A stretch of DNA of 64,000 nucleotides, from contig NZ_CP036262.1 of the NCBI RefSeq assembly GCF_007741495.1, forward strand, positions 5,642,001-5,706,000, in the 5' to 3' direction. Shown piece by piece: positions 8,906 to 17,193 of the stretch. Source of the DNA: Roseimaritima multifibrata (GTDB lineage: Bacteria; Planctomycetota; Planctomycetia; Pirellulales; Pirellulaceae). The notes under the pieces were generated by a model, which did no database searches, was not told the DNA's origin, and saw only the letters and a program-made list of their open reading frames with translations. The position numbers and the translations under genes were made by a program. How positions within the stretch are numbered: the first letter of the stretch is position 1; each line of letters opens with the position of its first letter.

Positions 8906-11900
8906 TTATCGCAACCTTGGGAAAGGAAGGCGTGCTGAATCATCCCCCTCATCACGTCCCATGACGGGGAACAAACGTTCAAGCGTCTCGCTGACCCCGT
9001 CTAATGCTCTTCGTTCGATAGAAGGCGAATCGATAGGACCTTTGACATAAATCGTCCACAACGTGTAACGCTGGTTCCCTAGCGGCCGAACCAGTCGGCC
9101 CCAACCCGTTTGGGGACTGACACGGGTATTGAACGTCAAATCTAAGTCCTTCAGCCGACTGACCGTTCCAGTTCCATGCAAGGCAACCAAGTCCCCCCAC
9201 AAGCGTAGCTGACTAAATGCCAATTGGTCGCCAGAAATCGAAAATTGGGCCGTCCCATTGGTGAACGCAACATCCTCATCAGGCGTGACCCTTAACTGAG
9301 TCAACAACTGGACGATCTGTGGAATTTGATACAGATTGGCTCCCTCAAGTCTAGCTTCTCCGTTGCCTTTCAGCAGGTGCATTGCCCCCAAGGCGCCTTC
9401 GACACGGACTTCACCACTCAATTTGCCGGTCATGTCCGTCGGGGCTTCTTGGAAATCAGACAACATTCCCGGGACGTCCGCATCGGCGACCGAGACAAAC
9501 AGATCGTATTGGCTGGTCGCCAACCCCATCCGTCCAGCCAACGTGAATTGGCCTCCAAATATCTTTCCCGCGACCGGCTGAAAATCGCTTTCAGGCTCCA
9601 AAGCGGCGTTCCTTGCTCCCAGATAAAGCTGGTCCCCACGAATCGAAATCGGCCCATGGATCCCGGTCAACTGTATTTCCTGGAAGTGCAGGGAATCGAT
9701 CTGCAAAACGCCGTCGGCCCGAACACCGCTCTCGTTCTGCAATCCAGCCAAAGTCATTTCGCCGCGAATGTCTCGAACCGGCCCCACGTCGCCGATGTGG
9801 TTTCCTTCTAACTGAAGGCTTAGATCAAATTCAGATTCGGGCGTCAGATGGGTTTCGTCAGGCAACAATAATTTGGTGCTGCCACTGATTCCGACAGGCC
9901 CCCTCAGTTGCAACTTCTGAAACGCCCCTTGCACCTCCGTAGGAAGGGACGAAATCAATTCGGGATCGACCGTCAAGCGACTGCCACTTAACACATTAAG
10001 CGCCAACTGCCAGCGTCCATCGGTTGTTTCAATGCACGTCCCATTGGCGGTCAACCGCGAACCATCGTGCCGCCCATCCAATTGTTCGATCCGGACTTTG
10101 TGGTCTTCATAGGTCACTTCGCCCCCGACAATATCCAGTCGGTAGGGAAGCGAAACGGGACGCAAACTAACCGTGTTATGGGAAACCCCCGCTTGGGAAT
10201 CAAGCGAAGCCCACACCCTTAACGCAGGCTCGGTCATCGCCGGATGATTGATCACTGAAACATTTAATTGTTCGACAACACCGGTGGGTGCAAGCGCATC
10301 CCATGTGTGTCGCATTTCCGGCGACAAGGCAGTCCGGAGCGTCCGGTCCAGCGGAACTTCTTCACCCACAAAATCAAGCTGCAGATCGCCCCCTTCATCC
10401 GATTTACTGTACCGCCCATTGCATCGAATCGCCGCGGCATCCCCATTCTTAGCGACAAAATTCACCAATCGAGTATCGCCATCTTTGACCAGGATCTGCC
10501 CATCGACCCCGTACAGCGGATATGGAAAACCTGCATACCTCAGCTGAGCATCGTCCACCCGCAGATCAAACGCCTGGGTTTTATTCCCTGCAGCATCGAT
10601 CGCTATTTCCGCTCGAGCAACCTGGATTCCACCGACCGGCGAAAGGGAGCGGATAAACGTTTCTAGATCCGAGCGGAGTTGATTCCTAGGCGTCAACGCG
10701 TTTAGCAGCGATTCATCAATCGCAATCGTCCCGTCCACTTTTGCTCGAAACCACTGCGGATGCCCACTCCCCGGCGGAGCCAAACGCAATTCGCAACGCA
10801 TCGGTTGACCGTCAACGGTTCCAAATAATTCTCGAGACGCAAGCAGGCCGTTATCGAACTGAACCGTCCCGTTCAGATCGTGAACAGGGTAGGGGAATCG
10901 ATCAAAGCGGACCGAGACCCCTTTGCTATTAAGACTTCCCTTGTTCGACCAGATGCCTTCATGACACGTCAACTGGGCGGTCATATCGATTCGCCCGCTT
11001 GGCTGCAGACGTTCCCATCGTTGCCGCATTTCCGCAGGCAACACATTGGCCAGTCGCTGATCCAGCATCAGATCGTTGGCGGTCAGGTCGAAGTGAAGGT
11101 CACACGGCCAACCGATACGATCGACAGTCCCTTCCAGCCGGCAAAGTGCACCATTGAAACGGCCTTGCAGCTGTTCGATGACCGCTCCGGAATCCTTAAC
11201 AACCAGTTTTCCTTGCAGTTCCCGAACGCTCAGGGGAAGTGTCGGATGTTCGAAACGCCCTTGCTTGACTTCGGCTTGCACGCCCCAGGTGAGTGCTTGC
11301 CCGCTGCCGCCGTTTGCTCGAAAGGCAAGATCGCCGGTGCAATCAATCCCATTCACTGGAGTCGTCAATTTGGCAAACCGTGCTGGCAACCGCTGCAACT
11401 GGCGATGATCCAGCCTAAAATTGCTAGCCGTCCCGCTTATCGTCCAGCCCGTTGCATCACCATCGAGGGCGATTGTCATCCCATCGCATACACTGCTTGT
11501 CGCACTCGCTCGAATCTGAAATCGTTCGTTCCCGGATTCGGCAGCAACAGCCTTGGTAATACGGGCATCGATATTTTGCCATTCCAGCCCACTATTCAGC
11601 TGCTGCAAATCTTTCACTAACCGCACGCGTCCATCACGGACCAACACCAACGGGCAACCGGGGCCGAATTGTGGGAATGGAAAGAGGCGTTCTACGGAGA
11701 CTCGTTTGCCACCCTCCGCCCAAAGATTTAGTTCGACTCCGCTAACAAGCATTCTTTGGGGAGCGACCGGAAGCTCTCCAGCACGAATCTTATCCCATGC
11801 GATATCGGCTTCCGCGACGATCCGCGCGACTTTCAGCAGCGGGACCAATTGCCCATCGACCTGTGGCACCGAAATGACCAGATCTTCGAAGACCACACCC

Positions 11901-12133
11901 TCCGATGGCACAAATCGGCCACTCCCGATTCGAACGTCAAGTCCTTGATAATGTTCTGCCAGCTTTGCTTCCAGCGAGCGTCTGGATTGCTCGCCTAGCG
12001 TTTCCGGCAACATCACCCAAACAATCAGAAGCAGCAAAGCCACCACGCCAACGAACCAACGGCCTCCTCTCCGCTTGCGCAGCGGCGAACGTTCAGCACG
12101 TTTCTCCTGATTGGTCGTGGGCTCGGCTTCCAT
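8906..12133 (-). CDS. Giant AsmA/TamB-like membrane protein
   Basis: A 1075-aa protein with one N-terminal transmembrane helix (about 26-43, WFVGVVALLLLIVWVMLP) after a basic cytoplasmic tail, then a very long beta-rich periplasmic part. Repeated motifs of the type LQGRFNGALCRLEGTV, LDGRHDGSRLTANGT and VNFVAKNGDAAAIRCNGRY, plus a C-terminal AsmA_2-like segment (LTQLRVTPDEDVAFTNGTAQFSISGDQLAFS), fit the AsmA/TamB/YhdP group. Such proteins form long hydrophobic grooves thought to move phospholipids between inner and outer membranes. It is third in a minus-strand unit behind two membrane glycosyltransferases, pointing to envelope construction. The precise subfamily is unsettled. Confidence 0.82.
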   Translation of the reverse strand: MEAEPTTNQEKRAERSPLRKRRGGRWFVGVVALLLLIVWVMLPETLGEQSRRSLEAKLAEHYQGLDVRIGSGRFVPSEGVVFEDLVISVPQVDGQLVPLLKVARIVAEADIAWDKIRAGELPVAPQRMLVSGVELNLWAEGGKRVSVERLFPFPQFGPGCPLVLVRDGRVRLVKDLQQLNSGLEWQNIDARITKAVAAESGNERFQIRASATSSVCDGMTIALDGDATGWTISGTASNFRLDHRQLQRLPARFAKLTTPVNGIDCTGDLAFRANGGSGQALTWGVQAEVKQGRFEHPTLPLSVRELQGKLVVKDSGAVIEQLQGRFNGALCRLEGTVDRIGWPCDLHFDLTANDLMLDQRLANVLPAEMRQRWERLQPSGRIDMTAQLTCHEGIWSNKGSLNSKGVSVRFDRFPYPVHDLNGTVQFDNGLLASRELFGTVDGQPMRCELRLAPPGSGHPQWFRAKVDGTIAIDESLLNALTPRNQLRSDLETFIRSLSPVGGIQVARAEIAIDAAGNKTQAFDLRVDDAQLRYAGFPYPLYGVDGQILVKDGDTRLVNFVAKNGDAAAIRCNGRYSKSDEGGDLQLDFVGEEVPLDRTLRTALSPEMRHTWDALAPTGVVEQLNVSVINHPAMTEPALRVWASLDSQAGVSHNTVSLRPVSLPYRLDIVGGEVTYEDHKVRIEQLDGRHDGSRLTANGTCIETTDGRWQLALNVLSGSRLTVDPELISSLPTEVQGAFQKLQLRGPVGISGSTKLLLPDETHLTPESEFDLSLQLEGNHIGDVGPVRDIRGEMTLAGLQNESGVRADGVLQIDSLHFQEIQLTGIHGPISIRGDQLYLGARNAALEPESDFQPVAGKIFGGQFTLAGRMGLATSQYDLFVSVADADVPGMLSDFQEAPTDMTGKLSGEVRVEGALGAMHLLKGNGEARLEGANLYQIPQIVQLLTQLRVTPDEDVAFTNGTAQFSISGDQLAFSQLRLWGDLVALHGTGTVSRLKDLDLTFNTRVSPQTGWGRLVRPLGNQRYTLWTIYVKGPIDSPSIERRALDGVSETLERLFPVMGRDEGDDSARLPFPRLR

Positions 12134-12265
12134 GCCGCGTCACAATCTCGTGTTTAGAAGCGTTCTTCGCGAACCAGTCGGTTCATCAATCGCACGTCTC
12201 CATTGCCCATGCGACTGAAAGCGGAATTCATCCTGCAGAACTCCGGTTGGAGAGTACTAGAATGC

Positions 12266-13930
12266 CTAAGAACCGATCCAGCCCAGATAGTCCCAAAAAC
12301 GGTACAGCCAGGGATGTTGCCAAGGATTTTCCAGGACCGACACCGCCGAAAAACAGCTCAGCCCTAACAAAATCCCGGCCAAGCTCCGTTTCCAATGACT
12401 CTTTGCTAGCGAATCCGCCATCGGAATCATCAACCAGATCCACAGCGGAGCGAACCACATCATCCAGCGAAGCGAGGCACTGACACCACCATAATTGCGG
12501 TCGATCAGCGGGCGCATCGTATAAAACGCCACACAGACCAATGACGCCACGGCGATCGCGACGGCACATAATTTGGCAAAACGCATCTCGGTGTCCGTCA
12601 TCCCTCGCGAGGCGCCTGCGGTCTTATCTTCCTCCAGGCGGCCCAACGAATTTGGCCGCATCCAGAGGAACAATCCTCCGATCGACAGCAACCAGATGGG
12701 GGTCAACGAGAACAGCCCATGGTGGCCAAAGGTCATATTGAACAGGTAGGTGCCCCGCGAGGCCTCTCCTTTGTCGATCCCCGAGCGTCGATCTCCGGTC
12801 CAGTAACTGCGTTCGTATTCGTACCAATCATCCCACTGGCGAATCTGCCACTGATCGCCCACCGTCAGCACGGCATAACGTTGGTTTCCCGATTCGGTAA
12901 CCGCCATCCAACGGTCTTCATCTTCGGAATTGAGGATTCCCATCCGTTCCACAATCGTTTCGTCAGCGGCGACCAAAGCGTCGCGAATCCGAATCGCATC
13001 AGGAAAATCACGATCCTCTTCCTGCTTGAGAATCTCTGCGATCAAAGGCCCATTGCCACGGTGCGCGTAGGCGGGTCGTAAACTACGGTGTGCCAGCCAA
13101 TTGGTTCCGAAAAAGGCGACCGCGACCAAGACGATCCCGGGGACAAATCCCAAACAGGCACGACTTGGCGAGCGAATCAGTGCCAATAATCCAAACAACG
13201 CCAGCATCGATGCGGCGGGCAATTCATTGGCGGCCATAAACGCGGCGGCCATTCCGGCGAGGAACATCCAACCGAAGCGAGAACTACGTTGCGGGTCGGC
13301 CAGAACCCAAAGCGCAAAGGCGGCCCCCGCCGCTGCAGGCAAGTGATTGTTCAGGGAAACGCTAAAAGGCAATAGCATGGTTCCAAAGCAAGCCCCCGCA
13401 GCGGTGAAAACACGTCCCCACACCGTTCGCCCATGCACCCGAATCAACGACAGAACCGGGAGCAAAAAGAGAGCGAGCAGGCTGAGGTTGGTCCCCGCCA
13501 GAACCAATCGGCCGACATAAAAAGGATGCTCCGTCAAAGCCATTCCGGTGGCGAAGTAAATGACACCGTACAACCCTGCGATCATCGTTGGAAACAGAGG
13601 CGGCTTGCTACTGTAGTCATGGTATAGCCCATCGGTTCCCTGATGCCGAACGCGATCGATCGTCTGCCAAGTCCGCACATCGCGTTTAATTTTCGGATCG
13701 GTGGCAGTGATTTGAATCTGGCGATCGATCCGGTAGGTCCCATCCTCGACCAAGGCAGCAACCGTGCACCAGCGGCTACGATCGTTTGCACTAAGAAATG
13801 GGACGAGGCCATCTTTGCTAGAAACAACAGCGATCCGTCCCGCAACCATTGCCAATGTGACGATAAACAGCAGCCAGAGCACACGTCGTACAATCTTTTC
13901 GTTCGATTGCACATCAGAAAGTTCATTCAC
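12266..13930 (-). CDS. Polytopic membrane protein, GT39/PMT-like glycosyltransferase
   Basis: About 554 aa with roughly ten transmembrane helices. The N-terminal loop holds DRSRWCTV, TIDRVRH and YHDYSSKPPLFPTMIAGLYG; the SSKPPL element resembles the first-loop motif of GT39/ArnT-type transferases, which use polyprenyl-phosphate sugars as donors. The open frame reaches 14068, but GTG 13930 overlaps the stop of the upstream GT2 gene in a GTGA junction, a normal coupling pattern, so I choose that start. The upstream enzyme is of the type that makes polyprenyl-phosphate sugar, so the pair could form a donor-plus-transferase unit acting on the periplasmic side. The acceptor is unknown. Confidence 0.72.
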   Translation of the reverse strand: MNELSDVQSNEKIVRRVLWLLFIVTLAMVAGRIAVVSSKDGLVPFLSANDRSRWCTVAALVEDGTYRIDRQIQITATDPKIKRDVRTWQTIDRVRHQGTDGLYHDYSSKPPLFPTMIAGLYGVIYFATGMALTEHPFYVGRLVLAGTNLSLLALFLLPVLSLIRVHGRTVWGRVFTAAGACFGTMLLPFSVSLNNHLPAAAGAAFALWVLADPQRSSRFGWMFLAGMAAAFMAANELPAASMLALFGLLALIRSPSRACLGFVPGIVLVAVAFFGTNWLAHRSLRPAYAHRGNGPLIAEILKQEEDRDFPDAIRIRDALVAADETIVERMGILNSEDEDRWMAVTESGNQRYAVLTVGDQWQIRQWDDWYEYERSYWTGDRRSGIDKGEASRGTYLFNMTFGHHGLFSLTPIWLLSIGGLFLWMRPNSLGRLEEDKTAGASRGMTDTEMRFAKLCAVAIAVASLVCVAFYTMRPLIDRNYGGVSASLRWMMWFAPLWIWLMIPMADSLAKSHWKRSLAGILLGLSCFSAVSVLENPWQHPWLYRFWDYLGWIGS

Positions 13931-14961
13931 GATGACTTGGACTCCGCGTCGCCCGTGATCCGAGCGATGGAATAAGGAGGAATGTTCGGACGCATCATAG
14001 CGGTCATTAACTCCGCCAATAAACCAGCCACCAGCAGCTGAGCCCCCAGCAGAATAGCCAAAATGCAATAATAGAAAATCGCCCTTTCATGCAAATTGAT
14101 ATCATCGATTGCCGAGGACAAGCGGGAAACGCACCACATCACCGTCAAAATGGTCAATCCGATCCCCCCGAACGAAAAGCAAAGCAAACCGGCCGATCCA
14201 ATCAGATGCAGCGGTCGCTGAGCGAACCGAGTGAGGAAATAGATTGTCAGTAAATCGAGAAATCCTTTGACAATCCGGCCGACGCCATATTTTGATTTTC
14301 CATGTTCACGCGGGTGGTGCAGGACTTCGATTTCCGTCACCTTCCAGCCACGTGCATCGGCGAGGACAGGAACGAACCGGTGCATTTCTCCGTACAGTTT
14401 GACCTGATCGAAGATCTGCCTTCGATAAGCCTTGAAACCGCAGTTGTGGTCATGAATACGGACGCCCGTCAGGCGTCCGACCAGCCAATTGAAGACCCGC
14501 GAGGGGCCGACTTTGTGCCAGGGATCGTGACGGACCTTTTTCCAGCCACTGACGACATCGAATCCGGCATCGATCGCCTCAAGGAAACGCGGAATTTCTT
14601 TCGGATCATCCTGCAAGTCGGCGTCCATCGTCACCACCACGTCCCCGCGGGCGGCTTCAAAACCGGCCGCCAACGCGGCCGCTTTGCCAAAATTCCGCCG
14701 AAACCGAATCCCCCGCACCTCCGAAAACTCACCTGCTAATTCCTCGATGATCGGCCACGACCGATCCTGAGAACCATCGTCGATCAGCAAGACGTCTCCA
14801 CGACGTCCGATCTGGTGCAGCACATCCAGCACCTGCGTCACTAAAGTTCGAATCGTTTCCTGTTCATCCATTAGTGGAATGACCACGGAAACCAACGGAT
14901 CCGATGGACCGGGATCTGAATCACTAAGGCGGGAAATTGGGTGAGCGTCGATAAGAACCAT
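13927..14961 (-). CDS. GtrB/DPM1-like family 2 glycosyltransferase
   Basis: About 344 aa from ATG 14961 (an in-frame start at 15066 would add 35 residues that do not look like the family). The GT-A domain has SVVIPLMDEQETI, LLIDDGSQDRS and the DADLQDDP metal-binding motif. Two C-terminal transmembrane helices (LIGSAGLLCFSFGGIGLTIL and ILAILLGAQLLVAGLLAEL) are as in GtrB/DPM1 proteins that transfer a sugar from a nucleotide donor to polyprenyl phosphate. It overlaps the next gene by four bases (GTGA), implying translational coupling. Divergent from the response regulator at 15106 across a short spacer that probably holds both promoters. Confidence 0.9.
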   Translation of the reverse strand: MVLIDAHPISRLSDSDPGPSDPLVSVVIPLMDEQETIRTLVTQVLDVLHQIGRRGDVLLIDDGSQDRSWPIIEELAGEFSEVRGIRFRRNFGKAAALAAGFEAARGDVVVTMDADLQDDPKEIPRFLEAIDAGFDVVSGWKKVRHDPWHKVGPSRVFNWLVGRLTGVRIHDHNCGFKAYRRQIFDQVKLYGEMHRFVPVLADARGWKVTEIEVLHHPREHGKSKYGVGRIVKGFLDLLTIYFLTRFAQRPLHLIGSAGLLCFSFGGIGLTILTVMWCVSRLSSAIDDINLHERAIFYYCILAILLGAQLLVAGLLAELMTAMMRPNIPPYSIARITGDAESKSS

Positions 14962-15105
14962 CCAGTCAGGTGTGGGAGTCAGAGGGGATTGGAGGGAGAG
15001 AACCGTATCTGGGTGTGGTGTTAGTTTACGGACGTTGTAGGATAAGTAGTGTACTGAAAGCGACAATCACTCGCCAACTTGCACCCCAACGTCAACAACC
15101 CAACC

Positions 15106-15720
15106 ATGGCCTCTCTATCCAGCCAAGATTCCGACCCGCCCCCCGTCTATACCGCGACGGATTTAGTAGCAACGAGCATTCTGGTCGTGGATGACGCATT
15201 TATCCTGCGTGACCGCTTGGCCATGGCATTTCAACAGCGCGGCTTTCGAGTCGAAACGGCTGAGGGTTACGATCAAGCGATCGCGGTTTTTTCAGCTCGC
15301 CCAACCGATCTTGCGGTATTAGACCTTCGGATGCCGGGGCGAAGCGGGTTGGATTTGCTGCAGAAACTGAAACAGCTTCGCCCGGAAATCCGCGTCTTAA
15401 TCCTTTCCGGATTCGGCAGCATCGCAACGGGAATCGATGCCGTCCGATTAGGAGCGACCAATTTCATCAGCAAACCGGCGGATGCCGATGACATTTTGGC
15501 GAAATTTCTACAGGGGGACCAACCGGGGCCACTCCCTCGCCCCGACGCCGAATTCCCAGCTCCCTCACTGGCAAGAAGTGAGTGGGAACACATCCATCGC
15601 GTCCTAGCGGACTGCGGCAACAATATCTCCGAAGCGGCCCGCCGTCTGGGCATCCATCGCCGCTCGCTGCAACGCAAACTGCGAAAACGAGCTCCAGAAG
15701 ATCCCGGCCAACCCACCTAG
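15106..15720 (+). CDS. Response regulator, ActR/RegA (PrrA) type with Fis-like HTH
   Basis: A 204-aa two-component regulator. The receiver domain comes first (SILVVDDAF; phospho-acceptor Asp near residue 72 in VLDLRMPG; SKPAD near the end). A proline-rich linker and a C-terminal Fis-type helix-turn-helix (NNISEAARRLGIHRRSLQRKL) follow; this architecture and the HTH text are diagnostic of the RegA/ActR/PrrA family, which controls redox-responsive genes in other bacteria. No histidine kinase is adjacent, so its partner is elsewhere (one kinase lies at 40.5 kb, with no evidence of pairing). A TTG start at 15079 is possible; ATG 15106 is preferred. Confidence 0.9.
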   Translation: MASLSSQDSDPPPVYTATDLVATSILVVDDAFILRDRLAMAFQQRGFRVETAEGYDQAIAVFSARPTDLAVLDLRMPGRSGLDLLQKLKQLRPEIRVLILSGFGSIATGIDAVRLGATNFISKPADADDILAKFLQGDQPGPLPRPDAEFPAPSLARSEWEHIHRVLADCGNNISEAARRLGIHRRSLQRKLRKRAPEDPGQPT

Positions 15721-15746
15721 CCGGAATAGAAAATCAAGAAGTCACG

Positions 15747-15774
15747 ATGGCGACGCTCGCCAGAGCCTGGACCG
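15747..15774 (+). repeat. Dispersed GC-rich intergenic repeat, diverged copy
   Basis: CGACGCTCGCCAGAGC followed by CTGGACC matches the core seen at 4571-4600 and 44110-44138 with a few changes in its right half. It lies directly before the tandem array. Confidence 0.4.
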
Positions 15775-15788
15775 ACCAGCAATTTTTC

Positions 15789-16601
15789 AAATGGGCGAGT
15801 GGAAAAGAAACATTCCGGCACAGCGAGCCGGGAGTGTCGCAGAGCGCGGACAAGCCCCCATCTTCCTAGCGGAACGGCGCAAGCCGTCCGGCCCGTCGCC
15901 TGGGCATCCAACCTAAACAGCGCCAACCGTCCCGCATTTTTTTTCGCGGGCGAGTAGAAAACTTTCCGGCATCCGGGGGGCCAGGAGTGTCGCACGGGCC
16001 GGACGGCTCGCGCCGTTCCGCTAAGAATGGTTGGCGTCCCGCATTTTTTTCGCGGGCGAGCAGAAAACTTTCCGGCATCCGGGGCCAAGAGAGTCGCACG
16101 GGCCGGACGGCTCGCGCCGTTCCGCTAAGAATGGTTGGCGTCCCGCATTTTTTTTCGCGGGCGAGCAGAAAACTTTCCGGCATCCGGGGCCAAGAGTATC
16201 GCACGGGCCGGACGGCTCGCGCCGTTCCGCTAAGAATGGTTGGCGTCCCGCATTTTTTTTTCGCGGGCGAGTAGAAAACTTTCCGGCATCCGGGGCAAGA
16301 GTGTCGCACGGGCCGGACGGCTCGCGCCGTTCCGCTAAGAATGGTTGGCGTCCCGCATTTTTTTTCGCGGGCGAGCAGAAAACTTTCCGGCATCCGGGGC
16401 CAAGAGAGTCGCACGGGCCGGACGGCTCGCGCCGTTCCGCTAAGAATGGTTGGCGTCCCGCATTTTTTTTCGCGGGCGAGTGGAAAACTTTCCGGCATCC
16501 GGGGCAGGAGTGTCGCACGGGCCGGACGGCTCGCGCCGTTCCGCTAAGAGTGGATGACCAGCCCCCCATTTCCCTAGCAGAGCGGCGCAAATCGTTCCGC
16601 C
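15789..16601. repeat. Tandem array of about 105-bp units flanked by direct repeats
   Basis: The marker CGCGGGCGAG recurs at 15945, 16051, 16156, 16262, 16366 and 16471, spacings of 104-106 bp. Each unit holds CCCGCA, a T-run of 7-9, CGCGGGCGAG, AACTTTCCGGCATCCGGGG, a GTCGCACGGGCC stretch and an imperfect hairpin CGGACGGC-TCGC-GCCGTTCCG. T-run lengths are 8, 7, 8, 9, 8 and 8, as expected from slippage. A decayed unit lies at about 15789-15845. Imperfect direct repeats of about 40 bp flank the array (15853-15893 and 16559-16601); part of the left one is an inverted copy of the hairpin region. Open frames cross the array on both strands, giving peptides such as GTARAVRPV; I regard them as repeat artefacts. 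Confidence 0.9.
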
Positions 16602-16688
16602 TAAATTCCGTGCTTCACCAACAGAGTGGGTATAGCGCAGGACGTCCCGCAACGAACGAGAGAGATTCACTCCTCGCGTTTCCGGTAA

Positions 16689-16859
16689 CTACTTCGCTTT
16701 TAGTTCGGCCGCTTCGGCTTGCAATTTTGCGATTTCGTCTTCTAGTTCTTTGATTTCGTCCAAATCATCTGCCTGCTCTTTCGCTCCAGCAAGTCGCGGC
16801 CGCAGAGCTTGCAATTTTTTATTGATAACATCAAACCTTTTTTTTGCTTTTTTATCCAT
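16689..16859 (-). CDS. Small coiled-coil protein (56 aa)
   Basis: ATG 16859 to TAG 16689 encodes 56 residues starting MDKKAKKRFDVINKKLQ and ending KLQAEAAELKAK. The N-terminus is lysine-rich and the second half has clear heptads (DEIKELEDEIAKLQAEAAELK), so a short coiled coil is expected. The composition is protein-like and unlike the neighbouring repeat. I believe similar small proteins occur in other planctomycetes, from memory only. No signal peptide is visible and the function is unknown; a nucleic-acid- or ribosome-associated role would be a guess. No strong Shine-Dalgarno site is seen. Confidence 0.72.
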   Translation of the reverse strand: MDKKAKKRFDVINKKLQALRPRLAGAKEQADDLDEIKELEDEIAKLQAEAAELKAK

Positions 16860-17193
16860 TTCGCATCAAATCTTTGTTGGAAGCAGAGGGGGGTAACCAA
16901 GGTGAATTTCGGCACCTTCTGGAAGTTCTCATAGCGTACGACAATCCCCTTAAGCTGTCGCCTTCGCTATCGGTCATTCAATCGTTTTATCCGTTACATC
17001 CCTACTGGCTGGTCACTACCCTCCCAAAAGAGAGGTGAAATAATTGGCCAAACCCCTATAGTTGGAATCAGTCTAGCCTAGCAGCGAAGGATCGTTGAAT
17101 TACGATATTTAATATATCCATCGATTGGCTCCTGTGTCCTACGGCCCCAGTGATTGCCAACAAAACCGTCCCCAATCTTTGCCGGAGCCTTGC
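16860..17193. other. Intergenic region before the exopolysaccharide operon
   Basis: About 330 bases between two divergent genes with no supported gene. It becomes AT-rich near 17095-17125 (ATTACGATATTTAATATATC), a plausible place for the promoter of the plus-strand operon, but I could not place a convincing -35/-10 pair. Confidence 0.35.

Noticed and set aside
15789-16601. The array as a CRISPR locus
   Set aside because: Units of about 105 bp are contiguous with no variable spacers, and no cas genes are present.
15717-16753. Overlapping open frames on both strands across the tandem array, encoding repeats such as GTARAVRPV
   Set aside because: They are a by-product of a stop-free 105-bp unit read in several frames; frames shift between units because unit length varies (104-106 bp).
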